Of a stretch of DNA of 33,394 nt, positions 1-7,266 are shown piece after piece. How positions within the stretch are numbered: the stretch's first letter is position 1; every line of letters begins with the position of its first letter. Source of the stretch: a virus; IMG/VR virus record IMGVR_UViG_3300031977_000802, positions 1 to 33,394 of that record. One strand, 5' to 3'. A model generated the notes under the pieces. The model did not search any database, was not told the origin of the DNA, and worked only from the letters and a program-made list of their open reading frames with translations. The position numbers were made by a program, and so were the translations under genes.

Positions 1-112
1 GTTGTGGGTCTTCACCTTCTAGGCAGTAGTAGTCTTTAACCAGACTCTGTGCCTGTGCAGATAGGTATTCGTTACGCCCGTAATCCAGTTTAATTCCTAA
101 GTACTCACTCAT
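1..112 (-). CDS. nrdA: Ribonucleotide reductase large subunit, N-terminus only (cut by window edge)
   Basis: Reading leftward from an ATG at 112, the frame stays open to the window edge and gives 37 codons. The start reads MSEYLGIKLDYGRNEYLSAQ and continues with a VKDYYCLEGED stretch. That resembles the beginning of class I RNR alpha subunits, where a short 'LxxxYLLxGE' motif precedes the catalytic barrel. NrdA with NrdB reduces ribonucleoside diphosphates to deoxynucleotides for phage DNA synthesis. The beta subunit is in this window at 31596-32546, supporting class I. The ATG overlaps the 3' end of the MazG-like gene by 8 bases, so the two are probably co-transcribed. The catalytic domain lies outside the window. 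The identity rests on a short stretch plus the presence of nrdB. Confidence 0.72.
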   Translation of the reverse strand, partial: MSEYLGIKLDYGRNEYLSAQAQSLVKDYYCLEGEDPQ

Positions 113-404
113 CTTTAACAAATACTCCGTCAACCATCTTACCTTTACGCTGAGCAATCACGCCATAGGCTTGGCATAGGCTCTCGTATGCTGACAAACC
201 CTGCAGTTCAGCCAAGATAATCAACACAACCTGCATGTCACCAATAGCATCCGCAATTTCTTCTTTGTTATTCGCAGCAATAGCATCAACCAATTCGTTG
301 TGCTCTTCAGCCAACTTATCTAGCTGTCCTGCTACTGTACCTGCAGCAAGAATGCCACGATCTTTTGCCCAACCTAATACTAAGTGTTCCATGTTATAGC
401 TCAT
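105..404 (-). CDS. MazG-like nucleotide pyrophosphohydrolase
   Basis: A 99-residue all-alpha protein with the MazG/dUTPase-like metal-binding pattern: EExxE at residues 33-37, then E49-x2-D52-x3-D56 in 'EEIADAIGD'. Proteins of this family hydrolyse NTPs or dNTPs to the monophosphate and pyrophosphate. Marine phages often carry short single-domain versions, proposed to adjust nucleotide or alarmone pools during infection. It is preceded by an AGGA ribosome-binding site six bases before the ATG. It overlaps the 68-residue gene upstream and the nrdA start downstream, so it belongs to the nucleotide-metabolism end of the leftward operon. The family is well supported; the actual substrate is not known. 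Confidence 0.82.
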   Translation of the reverse strand: MSYNMEHLVLGWAKDRGILAAGTVAGQLDKLAEEHNELVDAIAANNKEEIADAIGDMQVVLIILAELQGLSAYESLCQAYGVIAQRKGKMVDGVFVKDE

Positions 405-600
405 CGTCTGTTCCTAGTTCGTAATCAGCATCGTCACTGAATACATCGTCAATTTCTAAATCTTCCTCAAGGTAGTCGCGCTTGTCTTCGACTACATCTT
501 GGAAGCGGTCTACGATCTGACCACTCTTAATGTCTAGTACCTCAAGCAGCAGAGTTTCCTCTAACTGCTTAAGGCGTTCACATAACTCATTGAATGTCAT
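394..600 (-). CDS. Small acidic phage protein, function unknown
   Basis: A 68-residue protein with a helical N-terminal half (MTFNELCERLKQLEETLLLEVLD) and a strongly acidic C-terminal half rich in D and E with no basic residues near the end. The pattern fits a small helical protein with a disordered acidic tail, but no catalytic or metal-binding motif is visible. The start codon overlaps the stop of the DUF3310-like gene upstream as ATGA, and its 3' end overlaps the MazG-like gene by 11 bases. Both overlaps support it as a genuine coupled gene. I recall similar short proteins from other marine phages, with no known function. Confidence 0.7.
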   Translation of the reverse strand: MTFNELCERLKQLEETLLLEVLDIKSGQIVDRFQDVVEDKRDYLEEDLEIDDVFSDDADYELGTDDEL

Positions 601-899
601 ACGTGATCAAGCATCTTAGATAGGTAGTGTTGTGCCTTCTCCAAGTCTTGCTTGCCTCCTTTATCTTCCCAACGACTCATGTACTTTATCACGTTGCCCC
701 ATAGGTAGCCAGTGAATTGCTCTTCAGACATGATAGCTTCCATGTATTCCCATGGCTGTATCGATTTCTGATAGTGCTCACCGCCTACCTGATGTTGATC
801 GGGAAAGAAAGTAGGATCATTCTCCAAGCTATCTTTAACCCAGTCAAGGAACTCTGGATCGTGCATTACATTCTCGAATGTGTATTGAACCTTACCCAT
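597..899 (-). CDS. DUF3310-like protein
   Basis: A 100-residue protein whose second half carries the DUF3310 signature: 'VGGEHYQK' then 'IQPWEYMEAI', 'GNVIKYMSRW' and 'GGKQDLEKAQHYL'. The family is very common in phage replication and nucleotide-metabolism clusters. It is sometimes annotated as a nucleotide kinase-like protein, but its activity is not established. The start at 899 is chosen over an upstream in-frame ATG because a strong CGGAGGAAGT ribosome-binding site sits directly before it. A longer start would also extend far into the phosphoesterase gene. It overlaps that gene's stop by 8 bases and overlaps the next start as ATGA. Confidence 0.82.
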   Translation of the reverse strand: MGKVQYTFENVMHDPEFLDWVKDSLENDPTFFPDQHQVGGEHYQKSIQPWEYMEAIMSEEQFTGYLWGNVIKYMSRWEDKGGKQDLEKAQHYLSKMLDHV

Positions 900-1656
900 A
901 CTTCCTCCGTAGGTAGTTGATAGATACTGGAAGCTCATCGAAGCTACCGTTGTTAACCTCATGGAACATCCAGATACCAGACCAACTGCCGTTAGTTTGT
1001 GGTGTCAGGTAGTCTTCGTCATGTACATAATAGATACCTGCGAAGAGACCAGTAACACTAGTGCCGTCAGCCTTACGTGCGAAGGCGATGTCTCTGTCTT
1101 GAACGTGGCCCATGACACACGACATCATTTTCTTCTGCAGCATTAGCTTAGCACTACTCACTGGTCTACCCATAACACCAGATGTGAAGTAGTGACAGTA
1201 CACAATACCATCTACTACTACGGGTTCTAAGAAGTCATAGACCTCCCAACCCATCTCTTCTAGTTTCAGATCGTGGTATCCAATTAGCCCTTCTAGCTTT
1301 GCATCGGATTCAATAGCACGCTCAATGCGTTGCTCGTGATTGCCCAATGTAAAGACAAGGCGTGGATTCCAACGCTTCTTTTTGTTGATGCGTAGTCGCT
1401 CCTGTTCCTCAAGTATAGGAGTCATGAATGCTTCCATACCTGTGATACCTGCTGCGATGTCGTCAGCGTAGCGTCTACCTTCAAATGATTTCTTACCTAC
1501 GTCATACACTGATAGCGAAGGCATGTCCCAGTGATCGCCTAAGTGCACGATAACATCTGGCTTCTTCTCAACAGCGTACTGTCCTGCCCATGTTAGGTGC
1601 TCGACAGTTCCGTTGGGTTTGACCTGCGTATCAGGTACGACCATGTGTTTAATCAT
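892..1656 (-). CDS. Calcineurin-like metallophosphoesterase
   Basis: A 254-residue protein with the ordered metal-ligand motifs of the calcineurin-like phosphoesterase superfamily: D9-x-Q near the N-terminus, GDHWD at 40-44, GNHE at 105-108, H155 in 'YCHYFTSG' and GH at 183-184. These residues normally hold a two-metal centre that hydrolyses phosphomono- or diester bonds. Similar genes sit beside replication genes in marine podoviruses, where DNA-end processing or nucleotide salvage has been suggested; the substrate here is unknown. The start overlaps the HNH gene's stop as ATGA. A GGAAGAAGAA purine run lies just upstream. The length is normal for a single-domain member. Confidence 0.88.
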   Translation of the reverse strand: MIKHMVVPDTQVKPNGTVEHLTWAGQYAVEKKPDVIVHLGDHWDMPSLSVYDVGKKSFEGRRYADDIAAGITGMEAFMTPILEEQERLRINKKKRWNPRLVFTLGNHEQRIERAIESDAKLEGLIGYHDLKLEEMGWEVYDFLEPVVVDGIVYCHYFTSGVMGRPVSSAKLMLQKKMMSCVMGHVQDRDIAFARKADGTSVTGLFAGIYYVHDEDYLTPQTNGSWSGIWMFHEVNNGSFDELPVSINYLRRKYG

Positions 1657-2024
1657 TTCTTCTTCCTCTCCTCAGCGGTCTTCGCTTTGTGGCACGGCTT
1701 ACACAGCACCTGAAGGTTGTCACTTTCGCAGAACAAGTTGGAAACAAAAGAAGGAAGATCATCGTAGCACTTCAAAGACCCTGCGGGTTTGATGTGATCT
1801 ACTTGAACTTCCTTCGCTTTGAACCATCCCTGACACTCGGCACACTGGTGTTCTACCTTGTGCCTTTGTCCAGTTACTCTTCGCTGTGAATCCTTAAGCA
1901 CTTGGTACTTAACAGGGTAGCGAGAGAATGCTCCACGTAGTGCGGTACGTATGAACTGAAAATACCTAGACTCTGTCCAAGTATCTCCTGCTCTACACTT
2001 TACTCCTCTCTTGGGGCTTTGCAT
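1653..2024 (-). CDS. HNH endonuclease
   Basis: A 123-residue basic protein with a zinc-ribbon-flanked HNH nuclease core: C61-x2-C64, then the catalytic D76-H77, N103 in 'SDNLQVLC', and C108-x2-C111-H112. The two Cys pairs bind structural zinc and the His-Asn-His set binds the catalytic metal for DNA cleavage. Its position within the replication genes is compatible with host-DNA degradation, a recombination or packaging nuclease, or a homing endonuclease. It is not flanked by intron signals, so a free-standing nuclease is more likely. The ATG at 2024 lies within the end of the 77-residue gene and has only a weak ribosome-binding site, so the exact start is less sure than the family. Confidence 0.87.
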   Translation of the reverse strand: MQSPKRGVKCRAGDTWTESRYFQFIRTALRGAFSRYPVKYQVLKDSQRRVTGQRHKVEHQCAECQGWFKAKEVQVDHIKPAGSLKCYDDLPSFVSNLFCESDNLQVLCKPCHKAKTAEERKKK

Positions 2025-2233
2025 TTGACTTCTATGTCTCCGCGTGATCCATCGTGAATAGTGAATGAGATGTCATTCTTAAACCCGACACGGTCATCGT
2101 ATAAGAATGAAACAAAATCAGACACCACATCTTCTAAGTCGAAGCTTCTTGCTTTGTAGACGGTGGTGTCGAATCCATCGTCGTGTTGGAACAAGAAGGT
2201 GTAGGTGTAGACATCTTCACTGGTGGGTTCCAT
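2000..2233 (-). CDS. Small protein overlapping the exonuclease 3' end, function unknown
   Basis: A 77-residue protein, acidic and aromatic in its first two-thirds ('DVYTYTFLFQHDDGFDTTVYKARS' region) with a charged end. No known motif is visible. The alternating hydrophobic pattern suggests a small beta-rich fold. The start is supported by an AGGAG ribosome-binding site nine bases before the ATG. The gene overlaps the last 100 bases of the exonuclease in another frame, which is long for this operon. It also overlaps the HNH start by 25 bases. The exonuclease tail in the shared stretch is low-complexity (Ser/Thr/Pro), so this frame is probably the more constrained of the two. Confidence 0.6.
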   Translation of the reverse strand: MEPTSEDVYTYTFLFQHDDGFDTTVYKARSFDLEDVVSDFVSFLYDDRVGFKNDISFTIHDGSRGDIEVKCKAPREE

Positions 2234-2892
2234 AGTTCGTTCTCCTCTCGTCTAAGGTAGAGGAGTCGCCCATTCTCTACTGCTCTATCATAACCAAGGT
2301 GTTCCGCACAGATCGAGAACATTTCATACTGATCCCCCTCTGCATTGGTTAACAGTTTGTTTGCTTTCACAGGGCCGATGCCTTTGACACCGACAATGTT
2401 ATCAATGCGATCACCTGTTAAGAACTGCATGTAGAAATTGAGCAACCCCTCTTCAGCAGTGACGTAGTACATCTCGTCCTTGACAAAGTTATAATGCCAT
2501 CCTTGAACCTGATCAAAGTCTTTGTCAAGGCTAACGATAATACCATCATCACCTAATTGGGTAGCACGTATAGCGATAGCGTCATCTGCTTCCTGACCTT
2601 CTGCTACACTGGCGTTCCATTCCTGTTGAAGGAACTGACGTAGCGTTTCAAAGTGTACAGGCTTCTTAAGTCCGGCACGATTACCCTTATAAGGAACAGT
2701 GACGGCTATCTCGTTACGGAAGTTACCCTTTCCAGTGAGGAAAAGCTCCCAGTTAATAACATCCAATGTTCCAATAATGTCAGTGACAAACTTATCCATC
2801 GTCTTAGTGGCAACGCTTGCACTTTCCTTGTTGCAAGCGAAGCCAATACGATAGCACAACATGTCAGCGTCTATGAGTGCTACCCGTTCCAT
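2134..2892 (-). CDS. 5'-3' exonuclease (FEN/T7 gp6-like)
   Basis: A 252-residue protein of the PIN/FEN nuclease fold. Metal-binding acids appear in order: D8 and D10 ('LIDAD'), E101-x-D103-D104 ('EADD'), D123 and D125 ('SLDKDF'), D161 and D164 ('GDRIDN'). They are followed by a helix-hairpin-helix 'GVKGIGPVKA' at 168-177 that grips DNA. T7 gp6 and related enzymes remove RNA primers, degrade host DNA and process recombination ends; that is the likely role here. The start overlaps the SSB stop as a single shared base. The last ~33 residues are Ser/Thr/Pro-rich and overlap the 77-residue gene, so the conserved domain ends near residue 225. Confidence 0.9.
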   Translation of the reverse strand: MERVALIDADMLCYRIGFACNKESASVATKTMDKFVTDIIGTLDVINWELFLTGKGNFRNEIAVTVPYKGNRAGLKKPVHFETLRQFLQQEWNASVAEGQEADDAIAIRATQLGDDGIIVSLDKDFDQVQGWHYNFVKDEMYYVTAEEGLLNFYMQFLTGDRIDNIVGVKGIGPVKANKLLTNAEGDQYEMFSICAEHLGYDRAVENGRLLYLRREENELWNPPVKMSTPTPSCSNTTMDSTPPSTKQEAST

Positions 2893-3305
2893 TATAGAAC
2901 CTCTTCGATCTCTTCGTCGGCAGCTACAGCATCGCTGATGTACTCTACCATGTCGGTCACGATTAGTTTCTTAATGGACATCGACACTCCCTTCTTACCC
3001 GCAGGGTTTTTCCAAGAGTAACCGTCGAATACGATTGTTGCTTTAGAACCGTTGCCGATTGTAACGCCTTTCAGCTCGTTACCTGATGTGTCGTATGGCT
3101 TGATCTCAAAGTTCTTAGACTTAGCTGTCAAGAAGTTATTGCGATCATCACCTTTGTTACGCACATTGATACCCATGTCTTCAAGCTTCTCTACCTGAGC
3201 GTCAGATAGATTAGAGATGTCGACTTGGTATGCACCAGATAGGCTGTTGCGCTCGTAAAGGAACGGCCAGTAAAGTGTAACGTCTGTGAATTTAACTAGG
3301 GACAT
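2892..3305 (-). CDS. Single-stranded DNA-binding protein (gp2.5-like)
   Basis: A 137-residue protein starting MSLVKFTDVTLYWPFL. It has an OB-fold-like pattern of short beta stretches and ends with a strongly acidic tail (AADEEIEEVL). That tail is the hallmark of T7 gp2.5-type SSBs, which use it to contact polymerase and helicase. The gene lies directly between polymerase and exonuclease, matching this function. The start at 3305 is chosen because AAAGGAGAAA precedes it; the open frame extends upstream only through the promoter region. It has its own sigma-70-like promoter at 3336-3364, suggesting a need for more SSB than the polymerase read-through would give. Confidence 0.82.
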   Translation of the reverse strand: MSLVKFTDVTLYWPFLYERNSLSGAYQVDISNLSDAQVEKLEDMGINVRNKGDDRNNFLTAKSKNFEIKPYDTSGNELKGVTIGNGSKATIVFDGYSWKNPAGKKGVSMSIKKLIVTDMVEYISDAVAADEEIEEVL

Positions 3306-3335
3306 AATGTTTCTCCTTTGATTAGGTACGACTAG

Positions 3336-3364
3336 ATAATAATACTCGCTCAGTTGCATGTCAA
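3336..3364 (-). promoter_or_regulatory. Sigma-70-like promoter for SSB
   Basis: On the minus strand the sequence reads TTGACA, a 17-base spacer, then TATTAT. The -35 is perfect and the -10 matches five of six positions of the sigma-70 consensus. It sits in the only sizeable gap between replication genes (3306-3372), about 30 bases upstream of the SSB start codon. It should drive SSB, exonuclease and the downstream leftward genes, separately from the early transcript. Confidence 0.78.
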
Positions 3365-3372
3365 GTATTATT

Positions 3373-5013
3373 TTAGTGGGTCTCGTACCAGTTGTTACCC
3401 ACCTTAGCTTCAGCATCCACTGGGACACGGAAGTTTAAAGCATCTCCTGCTAGTGCAGCAGCTTTAACCATTAGTTCGGCAGCCTTCTCAGCCTGATCCT
3501 CTCGAACCTCTAGCTGAATCTCATCGTGTACAAATGCTACCTGTTTGTAATCGATGTTCGCTTTGCGTAGTAGCTTGTGTGCTTCAATGCACCACTGCTT
3601 TGCAATGATACTACCGCACGACTGAAGCAAACTGTTCAGTGCTGCGTGCTCACTGCGTATGATCACACGTCTACCATCCAGTGCGGGTACGTAACCCTGA
3701 CCTGCTAAGCGTTGCACCTTACGCAACAGCTTCTCAAGTGCGGGCATGTTGCCCATGAACTTATCTATAAGTGCCTTACCCTTTTGAGCAGAGCCTCCAA
3801 CGATGCTTCCGATCTTAGCCGGTCCTGCACCATAGAGGAGCGCATAGATAAAAGTCTTTGCTTGATCTCGGGTGTCAAGACCCGCAGCTTTCTGGTTGGC
3901 TGTGTGTATGTCGCCCTCCAATAGTTCATGTGTGTATGCCTCGTCTTGCATGTAATGAGCAAGGCAACGTAGCTCGATACCAGATAGGTCAGTACCGACT
4001 AGCTTGTAGCCATTAGGTACAGTCCAACACTGACGTGACTCCTTACCATACTCTGATTTGACAGACGTAATCTGTCCCATGTTGGGAGAGTAATGAGCCA
4101 TGCGTCCAGTGATAGTACCAATAGGATTGACACGACCATGAACACGACCATCAGCCTCACAGTTATCGATCCAACTATCGAGCATACCAACACGCTTCTG
4201 TAGCATAAGGTACTCAGCAATGAGTTGTGCTTCAGGGCGGTTGATAGCCTTGAGTGTTGGTTCGTCTACGATGATTGAACCCTTCTCAGTTTTCTTAGTG
4301 AACTCTACACCAAGACTCTGAAGGCGGGATGCAATCTGCTTGCGTGATCCTACGTTGAACTCTTCGACCTTATCCTTAAGTCGCTTGCCTGTCTTCTCTG
4401 ACCAACGCTCATGAACTAGCGGAGGGAATACCTCTTGCAGTTCCATAGTGATAGTAAGCATACGCTCACGCATCATCGTTAGTAGGTCAGTGCATAGACG
4501 CTCATCAAGCATGAAGCCATTGCGTTCTTGTAGAGCCATGTGCATAGCCACACGATTCTCTAGGTCAAGAGATTGCGATGGGTCTTTCCATGTGTTGAGT
4601 TGTGCGTCGAGGTGTTTGTGTAACATCTCTAGCACGTCAACGTCACGCTTACAGTAGGTGATCATCTCATCAGTCAGTCCACCGTCGAAGTCTTCCGTAT
4701 CGAAGTCCATCTTATCAAAGCCAAGACGTTTGCCCCATGCCTTGAGAGAGTGACCACCTTCAATAACAGGATTAACTAAGCGTGACATGACTAACGTGTC
4801 AACCGCATTCTTTACTGGGATAGTGATACCCCATACCTTCCGTAGTACAGGAGCATCGAAGCCTATCAGGTTGTGGGCAGCAACTTGGTGTCCGTTAAGG
4901 TATGACTGTAAGCCAACGCCTTGTGTCCACACTTTTGTTTCGCCATCCTTCTTAGTCACACAACACCAGATTTTATCGTGTGCTAGGTTAGTTTCGATGT
5001 CCAAGTAAATCAT
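3373..5013 (-). CDS. Family A DNA polymerase with 3'-5' exonuclease
   Basis: A 546-residue replicative polymerase. The N-terminal proofreading domain has ExoI 'YLDIETN' (D5, E7), ExoII 'HNLIGFD' (D53) and ExoIII 'YCKRDVD' (Y120, D124). The polymerase domain has motif A 'DLSGIELR' (D342), motif B 'RDQAKTFIYALLYG' (R382, K386, Y394) and motif C 'HDE' (496-498). It is shorter than T7 gp5 (about 700 residues), with reduced exonuclease and thumb regions but every catalytic motif intact. Tyr at the motif B position equivalent to T7 Y526 is expected to discriminate poorly against some analogues. The ATG at 5013 overlaps the upstream stop as ATGA and is preferred to a GTG four codons earlier. It works with the adjacent primase-helicase and SSB. 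Confidence 0.95.
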   Translation of the reverse strand: MIYLDIETNLAHDKIWCCVTKKDGETKVWTQGVGLQSYLNGHQVAAHNLIGFDAPVLRKVWGITIPVKNAVDTLVMSRLVNPVIEGGHSLKAWGKRLGFDKMDFDTEDFDGGLTDEMITYCKRDVDVLEMLHKHLDAQLNTWKDPSQSLDLENRVAMHMALQERNGFMLDERLCTDLLTMMRERMLTITMELQEVFPPLVHERWSEKTGKRLKDKVEEFNVGSRKQIASRLQSLGVEFTKKTEKGSIIVDEPTLKAINRPEAQLIAEYLMLQKRVGMLDSWIDNCEADGRVHGRVNPIGTITGRMAHYSPNMGQITSVKSEYGKESRQCWTVPNGYKLVGTDLSGIELRCLAHYMQDEAYTHELLEGDIHTANQKAAGLDTRDQAKTFIYALLYGAGPAKIGSIVGGSAQKGKALIDKFMGNMPALEKLLRKVQRLAGQGYVPALDGRRVIIRSEHAALNSLLQSCGSIIAKQWCIEAHKLLRKANIDYKQVAFVHDEIQLEVREDQAEKAAELMVKAAALAGDALNFRVPVDAEAKVGNNWYETH

Positions 5014-5276
5014 GCGATCACCCACACCACTGCGTTACGGTTAGAAGTTGTCTTGCGTTTACGTCCAGAGTCCACAATGAATCCGTCATCTTCTAGGCTC
5101 TTGCGTACACCGCACACTGATTGTAGTTTGATGCCAGTCTTGATCGACATCTCTTCAAGGGTCATCCCCTCACTGCCTTCCTTCTGCACTGCCTCGTATA
5201 CCTTGGCTTGCATCTTTGGCATGTGGTCTAGTACTGAATCGTATGCTTCAAGTGAAGTTAGTTGCATCTGTCTCAT
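5010..5276 (-). CDS. Small winged-helix-like DNA-binding protein
   Basis: An 88-residue protein with a helix-turn-helix or winged-helix pattern: 'MTLEEMSIKTGIKLQSVCGVRKSLEDDGFIVDSG' reads as a recognition helix followed by a two-strand wing, with a basic 'GRKRKT' loop near the end. This resembles short MarR/LexA-type wHTH domains that bind DNA. It sits between the polymerase and primase-helicase genes, so it may regulate the operon or aid replication; neither role can be decided from sequence. The ATG at 5276 is chosen over one seven codons upstream because AGAGGAA lies eight bases before it. Its stop overlaps the polymerase start. Confidence 0.72.
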   Translation of the reverse strand: MRQMQLTSLEAYDSVLDHMPKMQAKVYEAVQKEGSEGMTLEEMSIKTGIKLQSVCGVRKSLEDDGFIVDSGRKRKTTSNRNAVVWVIA

Positions 5277-5277
5277 C

Positions 5278-6879
5278 TTATAATTCCTCTTCGTCATTTC
5301 GTTCGAACATCCTACCAGTCACGTGATTAAATAACAACCTACCTGCCGGACCAGTGATCCCACAGAAACGGTTCTTAAGTACACGTACATACGTAGTGTT
5401 TCGTTCTTCAGGGTCTTCAGCCTGTCCATTACGTTCAAGGCCGAGCACCATGTCAGATAGCTGAGCGATTGCACCAGAGCCACGTAGCTGAGCCAGTGAC
5501 GTTGATGCACCCTCTTCATGTCCCTTACCTTCAGGGCGTTTGAGATGTGATACGACAATCAATGCTACGCCAGTCTCCTGAACAAGCATACGTAGTCGTG
5601 TCATGATTTCATCTATCGCCTTGCGCTCATCACCACTAGCCTGAGCAGAAACCACAATAGAAATGTGGTCAAGAAAGATGTAGCCACAACCCAATCCTTT
5701 AGCAAGGTATCTGACGCGGTTGATAATGTTATCCACGCTAGTAGAGCCAAAGTGATCAAATAGGTAGAGTCTACCAGTACCAAGAGTAGCGTTGAACGCA
5801 TCGTCTTTCTCCTCTTGTGTTGCTTCACAGTCCGGCAAATGTAATGGTTTGTTAGCGGCTAAACTCATGATAGATAGGCCAGTCTTCTTGGTTCCTTCCT
5901 CTAGGAACAGAGCACCGATACCTTCATCAGTCTTGTTGAAGATGTGCCAGATCATCTCACGTAGCACTTGTGATTTACCTAAGCCAGAACCTGCCGTGAT
6001 AGTAACCAACTCACCCTTGCGGATACCGTATGTCAGTTTGTTGAGTGCCTTCCACGGGTAGTCACAGTCACATGGAGCAATGGGAGCCATCACTTCATCG
6101 TACAGCGTAGCACCATTGATGATGCCATCAGGTACGAATTGATCTGCGTTCCACCATAGGTCACTGAACTCTTTGTTCAATCCTTGGCGTTGATAATCGC
6201 ACGCATCCTTCTGATTAGTGGCGTGCTTGAATACCTTAGCCTTAGCACCGAACAGCTCAGCAACTTGGTTGCTTGCCTTAAGTCCTGCTTCGTCATTGTC
6301 AAAACAGATGACGATGTTCTCGAAGGTAGATAGCCATTCATACTGTGCCTTACAATCCTTCAGTGCACCGCTTGCACCGTTGCGGATAGACACGACAGGC
6401 CACTTACTGCCGAGCAGTTGATAACCTGCCAGAGCATCAAGCTCACCCTCTACGATAGTGACATACTTACCACCTGCTGAGAACAAAGACTGACCGTACA
6501 AACCTGCCGTCTTCCAGTCACCTTGAATGATGAAATCCTTGGTAGGTTTGCGAGTCTTCGTAGCGCAGAGCACACCGTCCTTAGATGTGTATCCAAAGAT
6601 GATGTCCTCTCCGTCTAGGAAACACTTGTATTTCTCGCATGTCTCCCTTGAGATTCGACGGTCGGTCAATGTCCTGTATTGCTTGTGTGTTAGCATGTCA
6701 ATGACGTTGTTATTTAGCGGAGTCGTTGTCACGATTCTCTCCCTTGGTGTTGCCACTTGGTCAACTTGTTTACGTTCATGACAGACAAAGCAAGTGCTCC
6801 ATCCGTCAGTGTTAATTGATAGCCCGTCACTGCTACCACAGTCAGGGCATGGTAGATGTGTCTCAGCCCAGTCAGCCAT
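5278..6879 (-). CDS. DNA primase-helicase (T7 gp4-like)
   Basis: A 533-residue bifunctional replication protein. An N-terminal zinc ribbon (C11, C14, C30, C33) recognises priming sites. A TOPRIM primase domain follows, with E145 in 'VEGELDA' and D194/D196 in 'CFDNDEAG'. The C-terminal RecA-type hexameric helicase has Walker A GSGLGKS at 297-303, an acidic 'LEEGT' near 326-330, Walker B 'IFLDH' at 401-405, H445 in 'SHLKRP', a 'GASTSLAQLRGSGAIAQLSD' stretch and an arginine-finger-like 'KNRF' at 502-505. It unwinds the fork and makes RNA primers for the polymerase encoded just downstream. Length and order match the T7 family. The start ATG lies inside the tiny ORF at 6872-6934. Confidence 0.95.
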   Translation of the reverse strand: MADWAETHLPCPDCGSSDGLSINTDGWSTCFVCHERKQVDQVATPRERIVTTTPLNNNVIDMLTHKQYRTLTDRRISRETCEKYKCFLDGEDIIFGYTSKDGVLCATKTRKPTKDFIIQGDWKTAGLYGQSLFSAGGKYVTIVEGELDALAGYQLLGSKWPVVSIRNGASGALKDCKAQYEWLSTFENIVICFDNDEAGLKASNQVAELFGAKAKVFKHATNQKDACDYQRQGLNKEFSDLWWNADQFVPDGIINGATLYDEVMAPIAPCDCDYPWKALNKLTYGIRKGELVTITAGSGLGKSQVLREMIWHIFNKTDEGIGALFLEEGTKKTGLSIMSLAANKPLHLPDCEATQEEKDDAFNATLGTGRLYLFDHFGSTSVDNIINRVRYLAKGLGCGYIFLDHISIVVSAQASGDERKAIDEIMTRLRMLVQETGVALIVVSHLKRPEGKGHEEGASTSLAQLRGSGAIAQLSDMVLGLERNGQAEDPEERNTTYVRVLKNRFCGITGPAGRLLFNHVTGRMFERNDEEEL

Positions 6880-6934
6880 GGCACACCGCCACGATAGCCA
6901 TGACAGCTAGGTTAAACATAATCATTTCAATCAT
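6872..6934 (-). CDS. Possible 20-residue membrane peptide
   Basis: An ATG at 6934 opens a 20-codon frame, MIEMIMFNLAVMAIVAVCHG, that is almost entirely hydrophobic and could span a membrane once. The ATG overlaps the stop of the 77-residue gene as ATGA, and the frame ends 8 bases inside the primase-helicase gene. It therefore fills the gap between them and may couple their translation. A GAGG lies about ten bases upstream. It may be a true small membrane peptide or simply a translational bridge; very short ORFs like this arise by chance. Confidence 0.35.
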   Translation of the reverse strand: MIEMIMFNLAVMAIVAVCHG

Positions 6935-7164
6935 GGTTTCAATACCTCATCTGCGTTGTCCATCTTAAGCAAGACGTGCTCATACTTCTCAGCTATACGT
7001 AGTAACTGAGACATGACGTGTTGTTCTTGAGGGTTGTTCATGTAGCGGACGATCTCACGCAGTGCCACGACTACGCCAGACTCATCAATGAATTGAGCAC
7101 AATCAAATACTTCGAAGTAATGCTGTGCTTCTGTGAAGTTTTCTTGAGTATCTATAGAGTCCAT
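6931..7164 (-). CDS. Small helical protein, function unknown
   Basis: A 77-residue acidic protein that looks all-helical, with 'QHYFEVFDCAQFIDESGVVVALREIVRYMNN' and 'HVMSQLLRIAEKYEHVLLK' as two amphipathic helices. I recognise no domain. AAAAGGAA lies about eight bases before the ATG. It is the first gene downstream of the promoter at 7238-7266 and precedes the primase-helicase, so it heads the replication transcription unit. Its stop overlaps the start of the 20-codon ORF. Confidence 0.6.
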   Translation of the reverse strand: MDSIDTQENFTEAQHYFEVFDCAQFIDESGVVVALREIVRYMNNPQEQHVMSQLLRIAEKYEHVLLKMDNADEVLKP

Positions 7165-7237
7165 CTTCGTATTCCTTTTAATAAAAGATTAATACTTAAG
7201 ATGCTGTGTGCTGTCCCGTGTCTCTATAGTAGGACTG

Positions 7238-7266
7238 AGGGTAGCACGTTTGCATCTATGCGTCAA
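7238..7266 (-). promoter_or_regulatory. Extended -10 promoter for the replication unit
   Basis: On the minus strand: TTGACG, 17 bases, TACCCT, with TGC directly before the -10. Spacing and TGC element match three rightward promoters in this window (10981, 15732, 23582), and the -10 is identical to that at 23582. The match to the sigma-70 -10 is poor, so activity probably depends on the extended TGn element or an activator. It overlaps the end of the zinc-ribbon gene and leaves a leader of roughly 65 bases before the 77-residue gene. Confidence 0.62.

Noticed and set aside
4448-5008. Open frames on the + strand opposite the DNA polymerase gene
   Set aside because: They are antisense shadows of the polymerase, have no ribosome-binding sites and encode no recognisable protein.
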